A program made the translations under genes and the position numbers. A model generated the notes under the pieces. That model was not told the DNA's origin. It searched no databases and was given only the letters and a program-made list of their open reading frames with translations. DNA of 64,000 nt from Antedon mediterranea (Eukaryota; Echinodermata; Crinoidea; Comatulida; Antedonidae). Below are positions 11,501 through 25,984 of the stretch, one piece after another (position 1 is the stretch's first letter; every line of letters starts with the position of its first letter). The stretch spans positions 12,849,312 to 12,913,311 of the forward strand of contig NC_092675.1 in NCBI RefSeq assembly GCF_964355755.1. Direction: 5' to 3'.

Positions 11501-13383
11501 GACCATTTTGAGCATTTCGATAACACTTTCACACAAAAACATCAAAGAGCACAAAATAGCTTAATATCGTATTTAAAAACGTTTTAGACCATTTTGAGCA
11601 TTTCGACAAAACTTTTTCACACAAAACACCAAAGTGCTTAGAATAGCTTCAAATCGCATTTGGAGACGTTTTAGACCAATTTGTGCATTTCGATGAAACT
11701 TGATTACACAAAAACTTCAAAGTGCTTAAAATCACATTATAAACCGTTTTAGACCATTTTGAGCATTTCGATAACACTTTTCACACAAAAACATCAAAGA
11801 GCACAAAATAGCTTAATATCGTATTTAAAAACGTTTTAGACCATTTTGAGCATTTAGACAAAACTTTTTCACACAAAACACCAAAGTGCTTAGAATAGCT
11901 TCAAATCGCATTTGGAGACGTTTTAGACCATTTTGTGCATTTCGAAGGAACTTGGTTACACAAAAACATCAAAGTGCTTAAAATCACATTATAAATCGTT
12001 TTAGACCATTTTGAGCATTTCGACAAAACTTTTTCACACAAAATACAAAAGTGCTTAGAATAGCTTCAAATCGCATTTGGAGACGTTTTAGACCATTTTG
12101 TGATTTTCGAAAAAACTTTTTAACATAAAAACACCAAAGTGCTTAGAATAGCTTCAAATCACATTTGGAGACGTTTTAGACCATTTTGTGATTTTCGAAA
12201 AAACTTGTTAACATAAAAACACGAAAGTGCTTAGAATAGCTTCAAATCGCATTTGGAGACGTTTTAGACCATTTTGTGATTTTTGAAAAAACTTGTTAAC
12301 ATAAAAACACCAAAGTGCTTAGAATAGCTTCAAATCACATTTGGAGATGTTTTAGACCATTTTGTGATTTTTGAAAAAACTTGTTAACATAAAAACACGA
12401 AAGTGCTTAGAATAGCTTCAAATCACATTTGGAGACGTTTTAGACCATTTTGTGATTTTTGAAAAAACTTGTTAACATAAAAACACGAAAGTGCTTAGAA
12501 TAGCTTCAAATCGCATTTGGAAACGTTTTAGACCATTTTGTGATTTTCGAAAAAGATTGTTAACATAAAAACACCAATGTGCTTAGAATCACATTATAAA
12601 CCGTTTTAGACCATTTTGAGCATTTCGATAACAATTTTCACACAAAAACATCAAAGAGCACAAAATAGCTTAATATCGTATTTATAAATGTTTTAGACCA
12701 TTTTGAGCATTTCGACAAAACTTTTTCACACAAAACACCAAAGTGCTTAGAATAGCTTCAAATCGCATTTGGAGACGTTTTTTTATACCATTTTGTGATT
12801 TCGATGAAACTTGATTACACAAAAACATCAAAGTGCTTAAAATCACATTATAAACCGTTTTAGACCATTTTGAGCATTTCGATAACACTTTTCACACAAA
12901 AACATCAAAGAGCACAAAATAGCTTAATATCGTATTTAAAAACGTTTTAGACCATTTTGAGCTTTTAGACAAAACTTTTTCACACAAAACACCAAAGTGC
13001 TTAGAATAGCTTCAAATCGCATTTGGAGACGTTTTAGAACATTTTGTGTTTTTCGAAAAAAACTGTTAACATAAAAACACCAAAGTGCTTAGAATAGCTT
13101 CAAATCGCATTTGGAGACGTTTTAGAACATTTTGTGTTCTTCGAAAAAACCTGTTAACATAAAAACACCAAAGTGCTTAGAATAGCTTCAAATCGCATTT
13201 GGAGACGTTTTAGACCATTTTGTGATTTTTGAAAAAACCTGTTAACATAAAAACACCAAAGTGCTTAGAATAGCTTCAAATCACATTTGGAGACGTTTTA
13301 GACCATTTTGTGATTTTCGAAAAAACTTGTTAACATAAAAACACGAAAGTGCTTAGAATAGCTTCAAATCGCATTTGGAAACG
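8529..13383. repeat. Higher-order duplication 1, copy 2 (about 4,855 bp)
   Basis: This is directly adjacent to copy 1 and in the same orientation. Matching to copy 1 ends near 8,557/13,412, where copy 1 continues CGAAAAAACTTG and this copy reads CGAAAAAGATTG. Small differences from copy 1 include CACATT for CACAAT near 11,055 and TAATATCG for TAATAATCG near 11,816. Confidence 0.82.
9999..10036 (+). repeat. 38-bp truncated monomer
   Basis: Same 40-bp deletion as at 4,648. It lies 5,351 bp downstream and is the duplicate of that copy within higher-order duplication 1. Confidence 0.9.
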
Positions 13384-14249
13384 TTTTAGACCATTTTGTG
13401 ATTTTCGAAAAAGATTGTTAACATAAAAACACCAAAGTGCTTAGAATCACAATATAAACCGTTTTAGACCATTTTGAGCATTTCGATAACAATTTTCACA
13501 CAAAAACATCAAAGAGCACAAAATAGCTTAATATCGTATTTAAAAATGTTTTAGACCATTTTGAGCATTTAGATAAAACTTTTTCACACAAAACACCAAA
13601 GTGCTTAGAATAGCTTCAAATCGCATTTGGAGACGGTTTAGACCATTTTGTGATTTTGAAAAAACTTGTTAACATAAAAACACCAAAGTGCTTAGAATAG
13701 CTTCAAATCGCATTTGGAGACGTTTTAGACCATTTTGTGATTTTCGAAAAAACTTGTTAACATAAAAACACCAAAGTGCTTAGAATAGCTTCAAATCGTA
13801 TTTGGAGACGTTTTAGACCATCTTGAGATTTTCGAAAAAACTTGGTTACACAAAAACATCAAAGTGCTTAAAATCACATTATAAACCGTTTTAGACCATT
13901 TTGAACATTTCGATAACACTTTTCACACAAAAACATCAAAGAGCACAAAATAGCTTAATATCGTATTTAAAAACGTTTTAGACCATTTTGAGCATTTCGA
14001 CAAAACTTTTTCACACAAAAACATCAAAGAGCACAAAATAGCTTAATATCGTATTTAAAAACGTTTTAGACCATTTTGAGCATTTAGACAAAACTTTTTC
14101 ACACAAAACACCAAAGTGCTTAGAATAGCTTCAAATCGCATTTGGAGACGTTTTAGACCATTTTGTGCATTTCGATGAAACTTGGTTACACAAAAACATC
14201 AAAGTGCTTAAAATCACATTATAAATCGTTTTAGACCCTTTTGAGCATT

Positions 14250-14960
14250 TCGACAAAACTTTTTCACACAAAATACCAAAGGGCTTAGAATAGCTTCAAA
14301 TCGCATTTGGAGACGTTTTAGACCATTTTGTGATTTTCGAAAAAACTTTTTAACATAAAAAGACCAAAGTGCTTAGAATAGCTTCAAATCACATTTGGAG
14401 ACGTTTTAGACCATTTTGTGATTTTCGAAAAAACTTGTTAACATAAAAACACGAAAGTGCTTAGAATAGCTTCAAATCGCATTTGGAAACGTTTTAGACC
14501 ATTTTGTGATTTTCGAAAAAAATTGTTAACATAAAAACACCAAAGTGCTTAGAATCACATTATAAACCGTTTTAGACCATTTTGAGCATTTCGATAACAA
14601 TTTTCACACAAAAACATCAAAGAGCACAAAATAGCTTAATATCGTATTTAAAAATGTTTTAGACCATTTTGAGCATTTAGATAAATCTGTTTCACACAAA
14701 ACACCAAAGTGCTTAGAATAGCTTCAAATCGCATTTGGAGACGTTTTAGACCATTTTGTGATTTTTGAAAAAACTTGTTAACATAAAAACACCAAAGTGC
14801 TTAGAATAGCTTCAAATCACATTTGGAGACGTTTTAGACCATTTTGTGATTTTCGAAAAAACTTGTTAACATAAAAACACGAAAGTGCTTAGAATAGCTT
14901 CAAATCGCATTTGGAAACGTTTTAGACCATTTTGTGATTTTCGAAAAAACTTGTTAACAT
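14250..14960. repeat. Higher-order block with a 1,623-bp offset, copy 1
   Basis: Shared private variants are AAAAAGACCAAAG (14,361 and 15,984) and GATAAATCTG (14,681 and 16,304), both exactly 1,623 bp apart. Matching stops near 14,960/16,583, where the following repeat differs (CACC against CACG). Confidence 0.75.
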
Positions 14961-14964
14961 AAAA

Positions 14965-15760
14965 ACACCAAAGTGCTTAGAATAGCTTCAAATCGCATTT
15001 GGAGACGGTTTAGACCATTTTATGATTTTGAAAAAACTTGTTAACATAAAAACACCAAAGTGCTTAGAATAGCTTCAAATCGCATTTGGAGACGTTTTAG
15101 ACCATTTTGTGATTTTCGAAAAAACTTGTTAACATAAAAACACCAAAGTGCTTAGAATAGCTTCAAATCGTATTTGGAGACGTTTTAGACCATTTTGAGA
15201 TTTTCGAAAAAACTTGGTTACACAAAAACATCAAAGTGCTTAAAATCACATTATAAACCGTTTTAGACCATTTTGAGCATTTCGATAACACTTTTCACAC
15301 AAAAACATCAAAGAGCACAAAATAGCTTAATATCGTATTTAAAAACGTTTTAGACCATTTTGAGCATTTCGACAAAACTTTTTCACACAAAACACCAAAG
15401 TGCTTAGAATAGCTTCAAATCGCATTTGGAGACGTTTTAAACCAATTTGTGCATTTCGATGAAACTTGATTACACAAAAACATCAAAGTGCTTAAAATCA
15501 CATTATAAACCAATTTAGACCATTTTGAGCATTTCGATAACACTTTTCACACAAAAACATCAAAGAGCACAAAATAGCTTAATATCGTATTTAAAAACGT
15601 TTTAGACCATTTTGAGCATTTCGACAAAACTTTTTCACACAAAACACCAAAGTGCTTAGAATAGCTTCAAATCGCATTTGGAGACGTTTTAGACCATTTT
15701 GTGCATTTCGATGAAACTTGGTTACACAAAAACATCAAAGTGCTTAAAATCACATTATAA
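14965..15760. repeat. Higher-order block with a 4,113-bp offset, copy 1
   Basis: Three rare variants recur together at a 4,113-bp offset: TTTATGATTTTG (15,021 and 19,134), GACGTTTTAAACC (15,431 and 19,544) and ATAAACCAATTTAG (about 15,509 and 19,622). The edges are approximate. Confidence 0.75.
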
Positions 15761-15872
15761 ATCGTTTTAGACCATTTTGAGCATTTCGATAACACTTTTC
15801 ACACAAAAACATCAAAGAGCACAAAATAGCTTAATATCGTATTTAAAAACGTTTTAGACCATTTTGAGCATT

Positions 15873-16583
15873 TCGACAAAACTTTTTCACACAAAATACC
15901 AAAGGGCTTAGAATAGCTTCAAATCGCATTTGGAGACGTTTTAGACCATTTTGTGATTTTCGAAAAAACTTTTTAACATAAAAAGACCAAAGTGCTTAGA
16001 ATAGCTTCAAATCACATTTGGAGACGTTTTAGACCATTTTGTGATTTTCGAAAAAACTTGTTAACATAAAAACACGAAAGTGCTTAGAATAGCTTCAAAT
16101 CGCATTTGGAAACGTTTTAGACCATTTTGTGATTTTCGAAAAAAATTGTTAACATAAAAACACCAAAGTGCTTAGAATCACATTATAAACCGTTTTAGAC
16201 CATTTTGAGCATTTCGATAACAATTTTCACACAAAAACATCAAAGAGCACAAAATAGCTTAATATCGTATTTAAAAATGTTTTAGACCATTTTGAGCATT
16301 TAGATAAATCTGTTTCACACAAAACACCAAAGTGCTTAGAATAGCTTCAAATCGCATTTGGAGACGTTTTAGACCATTTTGTGATTTTTGAAAAAACTTG
16401 TTAACATAAAAACACCAAAGTGCTTAGAATAGCTTCAAATCACATTTGGAGACGTTTTAGACCATTTTGTGATTTTCGAAAAAACTTGTTAACATAAAAA
16501 CACGAAAGTGCTTAGAATAGCTTCAAATCGCATTTGGAAACGTTTTAGACCATTTTGTGATTTTCGAAAAAACTTGTTAACAT
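15873..16583. repeat. Higher-order block with a 1,623-bp offset, copy 2
   Basis: Second copy of the 14.25-14.96 kb segment, identified by the same two rare variants at the same spacing. Confidence 0.75.
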
Positions 16584-19077
16584 AAAAACACGAAAGTGCT
16601 TAGAATAGCTTTAAATCGCATTTGGAAACGTTTTAGACCATTTTGTGATTTTCGAAAAAAATTGTTAACATAAAAACACCAAAGTGTTTAGAATAGCTTC
16701 AAATCGCATTTGGAGACGTTTTAGACCAATTTGTGATTTTCGAAAAAACTTATCAACATAAAAACACCAAAGGGTTTAGAATAGCTTCAAATCGCATTTG
16801 GAGACGTTTTAGACCATTTTGTGATTTTGAAAAAACTTGTTAACATAAAAACACCAAAGTGCTTAGAATAGCTTCAAATCGCATTTGGAGACGTTTTAGA
16901 CCATTTTGTGATTTTCGAAAAAACTTGTTAACATAAAAACACCAAAGTGCTTAGAATAGCTTCAAATCGTATTTGGAGACGTTTTAGACCATTTTGAGAT
17001 TTTCGAAAAAACTTGGTTACACAAAAACATCAAAGTGCTTAAAATCACATTATAAACCGTTTTAGACCATTTTGAACATTTCGATAACACTTTTCACACA
17101 AAAACATCAAAGAGCACAAAATAGCTTAATATCGTATTTAAAAACGTTTTAGACCATTTTGAGCATTTCGACAAAACTTTTTCACACAAAACACCAAAGT
17201 GCTTAGAATAGCTTCAAATCGCATTTGGAGACGTTTTAGACCAATTTGTGCATTTCGATGAAACTTGATTACACAAAAACATCAAAGTGCTTAAAATCAC
17301 ATTATAAACCGTTTTAGACCATTTTGAGCATTTCGATAACACTTTTCACACAAAAACATCAAAGAGCACAAAATAGCTTAATATCGTATTTAAAAACGTT
17401 TTAGACCATTTTGAGCATTTAGACAAAACTTTTTCACACAAAACACCAAAGTGCTTAGAATAGCTTCAAATCGCATTTGGAGACGTTTTAGACCATTTTG
17501 TGATTTTTGAAAAAACTTGTTAACATAAAAACACCAAAGTGCTTAGAATAGCTTCAAATCACATTTGGAGACGTTTTAGACCATTTTGTGATTTTCGAAA
17601 AAACTTGTTAACATAAAAACACGAAAGTGCTTAGAATAGCTTCAAATCGCATTTGGAAACGTTTTAGACCATTTTGTGATTTTCGAAAAAACTTGTTAAC
17701 ATAAAAACACGAAAGTGCTTAGAATCACATTATAAACCGTTTTAGACCATTTTGAGCATTTCGATAACAATTTTCACACAAAAACATCAAAGAGCACAAA
17801 ATAGCTTAATATCGTATTTAAAAATGTTTTAGACCATTTTGAGCATTTGGATAAAACTTTTTCACACAAAACACCAAAGTGCTTAGAATAGCTTCAAATC
17901 GCATTTGGAGACGTTTTAGACCATTTTGTGATTTTTGAAAAAACTTGTTAACATAAAAACACCAAAGTGCTTAGAATAGCTTCAAATCACATTTGAAGAT
18001 GTTTTAGACCATTTTGTGATTTTTGAAAAAACTTGTTAACATAAAAACACGAAAGTGCTTAGAATAGCTTCAAATCACATTTGGAGACGTTTTAGACCAT
18101 TTTGTGATTTTTGAAAAAACTTGTTAACATAAAAACACGAAAGTGCTTAGAATAGCTTCAAATCGCATTTGGAAACGTTTTAGACCATTTTGTGATTTTC
18201 GAAAAAGATTGTTAACATAAAAACACTAATGTGCTTAGAATCACATTATAAACCGTTTTAGACCATTTTGAGCATTTCGATAACAATTTTCACACAAAAA
18301 CATCAAAGAGCACAAAATAACTTAATATCGTATTTATAAATGTTTTAGACCATTTTGAGCATTTCGACAAAACTTTTTCACACAAAACACCAAAGTGCTT
18401 AGAATAGCTTCAAATCGCATTTGGAGACGTTTTAGACCATTTTGTGATTTCGATGAAACTTGATTACACAAAAACATCAAAGTGCTTAAAATCACATTAT
18501 AAACCATTTTAGACCATTTTGAGCATTTCGATAACACTTTTCACACAAAAACATCAAAGAGCAAAAAATAGCTTAATATCGTATTTAAAAACGTTTTAGA
18601 CCATTTTGAGCATTTAGACAAAACTTTTTCACACAAAACACCAAAGTGCTTAGAATAGCTTCAAATCGCATTTGGAGACGTTTTAGAACATTTTGTGTTT
18701 TTCGAAAAAAACTGGTAACATAAAAACACCAAAGTGCTTAGAATAGCTTCAAATCGCATTTGGAGACGTTTTAGAACATTTTGTGTTCTTCGAAAAAACC
18801 TGTTAACATAAAAACACCAAAGTGCTTAGAATAGCTTCAAATCGCATTTGGAGACGTTTTAGACCATTTTGTGATTTTTGAAAAAACTTGTTAACATAAA
18901 AACACCAAAGTGCTTAGAATAGCTTCAAATCACATTTGGAGACGTTTTAGACCATTTTGTGATTTTCGAAAAAACTTGTTAACATAAAAACACCAAAGTG
19001 CTTAGAATAGCGTCAAATCGTATTTGGAGACGTTTTAGACCATTTTGTGATTTTCGAAAAAACTTGTTAACATAAAA

Positions 19078-19873
19078 ACACCAAAGTGCTTAGAATAGCT
19101 TCAAATCGCATTTGGAGACGGTTTAGACCATTTTATGATTTTGAAAAAACTTGTTAACATAAAAACACCAAAGTGCTTAGAATAGCTTCAAATCGCATTT
19201 GGAGACGTTTTAGACCATTTTGTGATTTTCGAAAAAACTTGTTAACATAAAAACACCAAAGTGCTTAGAATAGCTTCAAATCGTATTTGGAGACGTTTTA
19301 GACCATTTTGAGATTTTCGAAAAAACTTGGTTACACAAAAACATCAAAGTGCTTAAAATCACATTATAAACCGTTTTAGACCATTTTGAGCATTTCGATA
19401 ACACTTTTCACACAAAAACATCAAAGAGCACAAAATAGCTTAATATCGTATTTAAAAACGTTTTAGACCATTTTGAGCATTTCGACAAAACTTTTTCACA
19501 CAAAACACCAAAGTGCTTAGAATAGCTTCAAATCGCATTTGGAGACGTTTTAAACCAATTTGTGCATTTCGATGAAACTTGATTACACAAAAACATCAAA
19601 GTGCTTAAAATCACATTATAAACCAATTTAGACCATTTTGAGCATTTCGATAACACTTTTCACACAAAAACATCAAAGAGCACAAAATAGCTTAATATCG
19701 TATTTAAAAACGTTTTAGACCATTTTGAGCATTTCGACAAAACTTTTTCACACAAAACACCAAAGTGCTTAGAATAGCTTCAAATCGCATTTGGAGACGT
19801 TTTAGACCAATTTGTGCATTTCGATGAAACTTGATTACACAAAAACATCAAAGTGCTTAAAATCACATTATAA
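19078..19873. repeat. Higher-order block with a 4,113-bp offset, copy 2
   Basis: Second copy of the 14.97-15.76 kb segment, with the same three rare variants. Confidence 0.75.
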
Positions 19874-21421
19874 ACCGTTTTAGACCATTTTGAGCATTTC
19901 GATAACACTTTTCACACAAAAACATCAAAGAGCACAAAATAGCTTAATATCGTATTTAAAAACGTTTTAGACCATTTTGAGCATTTAGACAAAACTTTTT
20001 CACACAAAACACCAAAGTGCTTAGAATAGCTTCAAATCGCATTTGGAGACGTTTTAGACCATTTTGTGATTTTTGAAAAAACTTGTTAACATAAAAACAC
20101 CAAAGTGCTTAGAATAGCTTCAAATCACATTTGGAGACGTTTTAGACCATTTTGTGATTTTCGAAAAAACTTGTTAACATAAAAACACGAAAGTGCTTAG
20201 AATAGCTTCAAATCGCATTTGGAAACGTTTTAGACCATTTTGTGATTTTCGAAAAAACTTGTTAACATAAAAACACGAAAGTGCTTAGAATCACATTATA
20301 AACCGTTTTAGACCATTTTGAGCATTTCGATAACAATTTTCACACAAAAACATCAAAGAACACAAAATAGCTTAATATCGTATTTAAAAATGTTTTAGAC
20401 CATTTTGAGCATTTAGATAAAACTTTTTCACACAAAACACCAAAGTGCTTAGAATAGCTTCAAATCGCATTTTGAGACGTTTTAGACCATTTTGTGATTT
20501 TCGAAAAAACTTGTTAACATAAAAACACGAAAGTGCTTAGAACAGCTTCAAATCGCATTTGGAAACGTTTTAGACCATTTTGTGATTTTCGAAAAAAATT
20601 GTTAACATAAAAACACCAAAGTGTTTAGAATAGCTTCAAATCGCATTTGGAGACGTTTTAGACCAATTTGTGATTTTCGAAAAAACTTATCAACATAAAA
20701 ACACCAAAGGGTTTAGAATAGCTTCAAATCGCATTTGGAGACGTTTTAGACCATTTTGTGATTTTGAAAAAACTTGTTAACATAAAAACACCAAAGTGCT
20801 TAGAATAGCTTCAAATCGCATTTGGAGACGTTTTAGACCATTTTGTGATTTTCGAAAAAACTTGTTAACATAAAAACACCAAAGTGCTTAGAATAGCTTC
20901 AAATCGTATTTGGAGACGTTTTAGACCATTTTGAGATTTTCGAAAAAACTTGGTTACACAAAAACATCAAAGTGCTTAAAATCACATTATAAACCGTTTT
21001 AGACCATTTTGAGCATTTCGGTAACACTTTTCACACAAAAACATCAAAGAGCACAAAATAGCTTAATATCGTATTTAAAAACGTTTTAGACCATTTTGAG
21101 CATTTAGACAAACTTTTTCACACAAAACACCAAAGTGCTTAGAATAGCTTCAAATCGCATTTGGAGACGTTTTAGACCATTTTGTGCATTTCGATGAAAC
21201 TTGGTTACACAAAAACATCAAAGTGCTTAAAATCACATTATAAATCGTTTTAGACCATTTTGAGCATTTCGACAAAACTTTTTCACACAAAATACCAAAG
21301 TGCTTAGAATAGCTTCAAATCGCATTTGGAGACGTTTTAGACCATTTTGTGATTTTCGAAAAAACTTTTTAACATAAAAACACCAAAGTGCTTAGAATAG
21401 CTTCAAATCACATTTGGAGAC

Positions 21422-21459
21422 GTTTTAGACCATAAGTGCTTAGAATCACATCATAAACC
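21422..21459 (+). repeat. 38-bp truncated monomer
   Basis: Same CCAT/AAGTGC junction as at 4,648, with a private change (CACATCATAAACC). Confidence 0.88.
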
Positions 21460-21699
21460 GTTTTAGACCATTTTGAGCATTTCGATAACAATTTTCACAC
21501 AAAAACATCAAAGAGCACAAAATAGCTTAATATCGTATTTAAAAATGTTTTAGACCATTTTGAGCATTTAGATAAAACTTTTTCACACAAAACACCAAAG
21601 TGCTTAGAATAGCTTCAAATCGCATTTGGAGACGTTTTAGACCATTTTGTGATTTTTGAAAAAACTTGTTAACATAAAAACACCAAAGTGCTTAGAATA

Positions 21700-23570
21700 G
21701 CTTCAAATCGCATTTGGAAACGTTTTAGACCATTTTGTGATTTTCGAAAAAACTTGTTAACATAAAAACATGAAAGTGCTTAGAATAGCTTCAAATCGTA
21801 TTTGGAGACGTTTTAGACCATTTTGTGATTTTCGAAAAAACTTGTTAACATAAAAACACCAATGTGCTTAGAATAGCTTCAAATCGCATTTTGAGACGTT
21901 TTAGACCATTTTGTGCATTTCGATGAAACTTGGTTACACAAAAACATCAAAGTGCTTAAAATCACATTATAAACCATTTTAGACCATTTTGAGCATTTCG
22001 ATAACACTTTTCACACAAAAACATCAAAGAGCACAAAATAGCTTAATATCGTATTTAAAAACGTTTTAGACCATTTTGAGCATTTCGACAAAACTTTTTC
22101 ACACAAAACACCAAAGTGCTTAGAATAGCTTCAAATCGCATTTGGAGACGTTTTAGACCATTTTGTGATTTTCGAAAAAACTTGTTAACATAAAAACATC
22201 AAAGCGTACAGAATAACTTCAAATCGCATTTGGAGACCGTTTTAGGCCAATTTGTGATTTTCGAAAAAACTTGTTAACCTAAAAATACCAAAGTGTTTAG
22301 AATAGCTTCAAATCGCATTTGGAGACGTTTTAGACCATTTTGTGATTTTCGAAAAAACTTGTTAACATAAAAACACCAAAGTGCTTCAAATCGCATTTGG
22401 AGACATTTTAGACCAATTTGTGATTTTTGAAAAAACTTGTTAACATAAAAACACCAAAGTGCTTACAATAGCTTCAAATCGTATTTGGAGACGTTTTAGA
22501 CCATTTTGTGATTTTCGAAAAAACTTGTTAACATAAAAACACCAAAGTACTTAGAATAGCTTCAAATCGCATTTGGAGACGTTTTAGACCATTTTATGCA
22601 TTTCGATGAAACTTGGTTACACAAAAACATCAATGTGCTTAAAATCACAGTATAATCCGTTTTAGACCATTTTGAGCATTTCGATAACACTTTTCACACA
22701 AAAACATCAAAGAGCACAAAATAGCTTAATATCGTATTTAAAAACGTTTTAGACCATTTTGAGCATTTAGACAAAACTTTTTCACACAAAACACCAAAGT
22801 GTTTAGAATAGCTTCAAATCGCATTTGGAGACGTTTTAGACCATTTTGTGATTTTCGAAAAAACTTGTTAACATAAAAACACCAAAGTGCTTCAAATCGC
22901 ATTTGAGACATTTTAGACCAATTTGTGATTTTTGAAAAAACTTGTTAACATAAAAACACCAAAGTGCTTACAATAGCTTCAAATCGTATTTGGAGACGTT
23001 TTAGACCATTTTGTGATTTTCGAAAAAACTTGATAACATAAAAACACCAAAGTACTTAGAATAGCTTCAAATCGCATTTGGAGACGTTTTAGACCATTTT
23101 ATGCATTTCGATGAAACTTGGTTACACAAAAACATCAAAGTGCTTAAAATCACATTATAATCCGTTTTAGACCATTTTGAGCATTTCGATAACACTTTTC
23201 ACACAAAAACATCAAAGAGCACAAAATAGCTTAATATCGTATTTAAAAACTTTTTAGACCATTTTGAGCATTTCGACAAAACTTTTTCACACAAAACACC
23301 AAAGTGCTTAGAATAGCTTCAAATCGCATTTGGAGACGTTTTAGACCATTTTGTGATTTTCGAAAAAAATTGTTAACATAAAAACATCAAAGTGTACAGA
23401 ATAGCTTCAAATCGCATTTGGAGACCGTTTTAGGCCAATTTGTGATTTTCGAAAAAACTTGTTAACCTAAAAATACCAAAGTGTTTAGAATAGCTTCAAA
23501 TCGCATTTGGAGACGTTTTAGACCATTTTGTGATTTTCGAAAAAACTTGTTAACATAAAAACACCAAAGT
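21700..23570. repeat. Triplicated higher-order block, copy 1, carrying the AGGCCAA box variant
   Basis: The block has ACATGAAAG near 21,770, then a monomer with GACCGTTTTAGGCCAATTTG (AGGCC at 22,244), then TTAACCTAAAAATACC, then ATTTGAGACATTTT near 22,895. These marks recur 2,269 bp and 4,285 bp downstream. A further AGGCC monomer lies at 23,432. Copies 1 and 3 match over the full length; copy 2 matches only to about 22.96 kb. Confidence 0.78.
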
Positions 23571-23602
23571 GCTTAGAATAGCTTCAAATCACATTTGGAG
23601 AC

Positions 23603-23640
23603 GTTTTAGACCATAAGTGCTTAGAATCACATTATAAACC
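23603..23640 (+). repeat. 38-bp truncated monomer
   Basis: Same CCAT/AAGTGC junction; preceded by a CACATTTGGAGAC monomer and followed by type C. Confidence 0.88.
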
Positions 23641-23969
23641 GTTTTAGACCATTTTGAGCATTTCGATAACAATTTTCACACAAAAACATCAAAGAGCACA
23701 AAATAGCTTAATATCGTATTTAAAAATGTTTTAGACCATTTTGAGCATTTAGATAAAACTTTTTCACACAAAACACCAAAGTGCTTAGAATAGCTTCAAA
23801 TCGCATTTGGAGACGTTTTAGACCATTTTGTGATTTTTGAAAAAACTTGTTAACATAAAAACACCAAAGTGCTTAGAATAGCTTCAAATCACATTTGGAG
23901 AGGTTTTAGACCATTTTGTGATTTTCGAAAAAACTTGTTAACATAAAAACACGAAAGTGCTTAGAATAG

Positions 23970-25230
23970 CTTCAAATCGCATTTGGAAACGTTTTAGACC
24001 ATTTTGTGATTTTCGAAAAAACTTGTTAACATAAAAACATGAAAGTGCTTAGAATAGCTTCAAATCGTATTTGGAGACGTTTTAGACCATTTTGTGATTT
24101 TCGAAAAAACTTGTTAACATAAAAACACCAATGTGCTTAGAAAAGCTTCAAATCGCATTTTGAGACGTTTTAGACCATTTTGTGCATTTCGATGAAACTT
24201 GGTTACACAAAAACATCAAAGTGCTTAAAATCACATTATAAACCATTTTAGACCATTTTGAGCATTTCGATAACACTTTTCACACAAAAACATCAAAGAG
24301 CACAAAATAGCTTAATATCGTATTTAAAAACGTTTTAGACCATTTTGAGCATTTCGACAAAACTTTTTCACACAAAACACCAAAGTGCTTAGAATAGCTT
24401 CAAATCGCATTTGGAGACGTTTTAGACCATTTTGTGATTTTCGAAAAAACTTGTTAACATAAAAACATCAAAGTGTACAGAATAACTTCAAATCGCATTT
24501 GGAGACCGTTTTAGGCCAATTTGTGATTTTCGAAAAAACTTGTTAACCTAAAAATACCAAAGTGTTTAGAATAGCTTCAAATCGCATTTGGAGACGTTTT
24601 AGACCATTTTGTGATTTTCGAAAAAACTTGTTAACATAAAAACACCAAAGTGCTTCAAATCGCATTTGGAGACATTTTAGACCAATTTGTGATTTTTGAA
24701 AAAACTTGTTAACATAAAAACACCAAAGTGCATACAATAGCTTCAAATCGTATTTGGAGACGTTTTAGACCATTTTGTGATTTTCGAAAAAACTTGTTAA
24801 CATAAAAACACCAAAGTACTTAGAATAGCTTCAAATCGAATTTGGAGACGTTTTAGACCATTTTATGCATTTCGATGAAACTTGGTTACACAAAAACATC
24901 AATGTGCTTAAAATCACATTATAATCCGTTTTAGACCATTTTGAGCATTTCGATAACACTTTTCACACAAAAACATCAAAGAGCACAAAATAGCTTAATA
25001 TCGTATTTAAAAACGTTTTAGACCATTTTGAGCATTTAGACAAAACTTTTTCACACAAAACACCAAAGTGTTTAGAATAGCTTCAAATCGCATTTGGAGA
25101 CGTTTTAGACCATTTTGTGATTTTCGAAAAAACTTGTTAACATAAAAACACCAAAGTGCTTCAAATCGCATTTGAGACATTTTAGACCAATTTGTGATTT
25201 TTGAAAAAACTTGTTAACATAAAAACACCA
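23970..25230. repeat. Triplicated higher-order block, copy 2 (shorter)
   Basis: AGGCC monomer at 24,513, 2,269 bp from copy 1. Homology ends near 25,230, where the array switches to a CACATTTGGAGAC monomer and the 38-bp truncated unit at 25,267. Confidence 0.78.
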
Positions 25231-25266
25231 AAGTGCTTAGAATAGCTTCAAATCACATTTGGAGAC

Positions 25267-25304
25267 GTTTTAGACCATAAGTGCTTAGAATCACATTATA
25301 AACC
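25267..25304 (+). repeat. 38-bp truncated monomer
   Basis: Same CCAT/AAGTGC junction; preceded by a CACATTTGGAGAC monomer and followed by type C. Confidence 0.88.
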
Positions 25305-25984
25305 GTTTTAGACCATTTTGAGCATTTCGATAACAATTTTCACACAAAAACATCAAAGAGCACAAAATAGCCTAATATCGTATTTAAAAATGTTTTAGAC
25401 CATTTTGAGCATTTAGATAAAACTTTTTCACACAAAACACCAAAGTGCTTAGAATAGCTTCAAATCGCATTTGGAGACGTTTTAGACCATTTTGTGATTT
25501 TTGAAAAAACTTGTTAACATAAAAACACCAAAGTGCTTAGAATAGCTTCAAATCACATTTGGAGACGTTTTAGACCATTTTGTGATTTTCGAAAAAACTT
25601 GTTAACATAAAAACACGAAAGTGCTTAGAATAGCTTCAAATCGCATTTGGAAACGTTTTAGACCATTTAGTGATTTTCGAAAAAACTTGTTAACATAAAA
25701 ACACGAAAGTGCTTAGAATAGCTTCAAATCGCATTTGGAAACGTTTTAGACCATTTTGTGATTTTCGAAAAAAATTGTTAACATAAAAACACCAAAGTGT
25801 TTAGAATAGCTTCAAATCGCATTTGGAGACGTTTTAGACCAATTTGTGATTTTCGAAAAAACTTATCAACATAAAAACACCAAAGGGTTTAGAATAGCTT
25901 CAAATCGCATTTGGAGACGTTTTAGACCATTTTGTGATTTTCGAAAAAACTTGTTAACATAAAAACACGAAAGTGCTTAGAATA

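Noticed and set aside
24543-24746. Minus-strand 67-codon frame
   Set aside because: The translation is two copies of the same monomer-derived peptide, so it is a shadow of the repeat.
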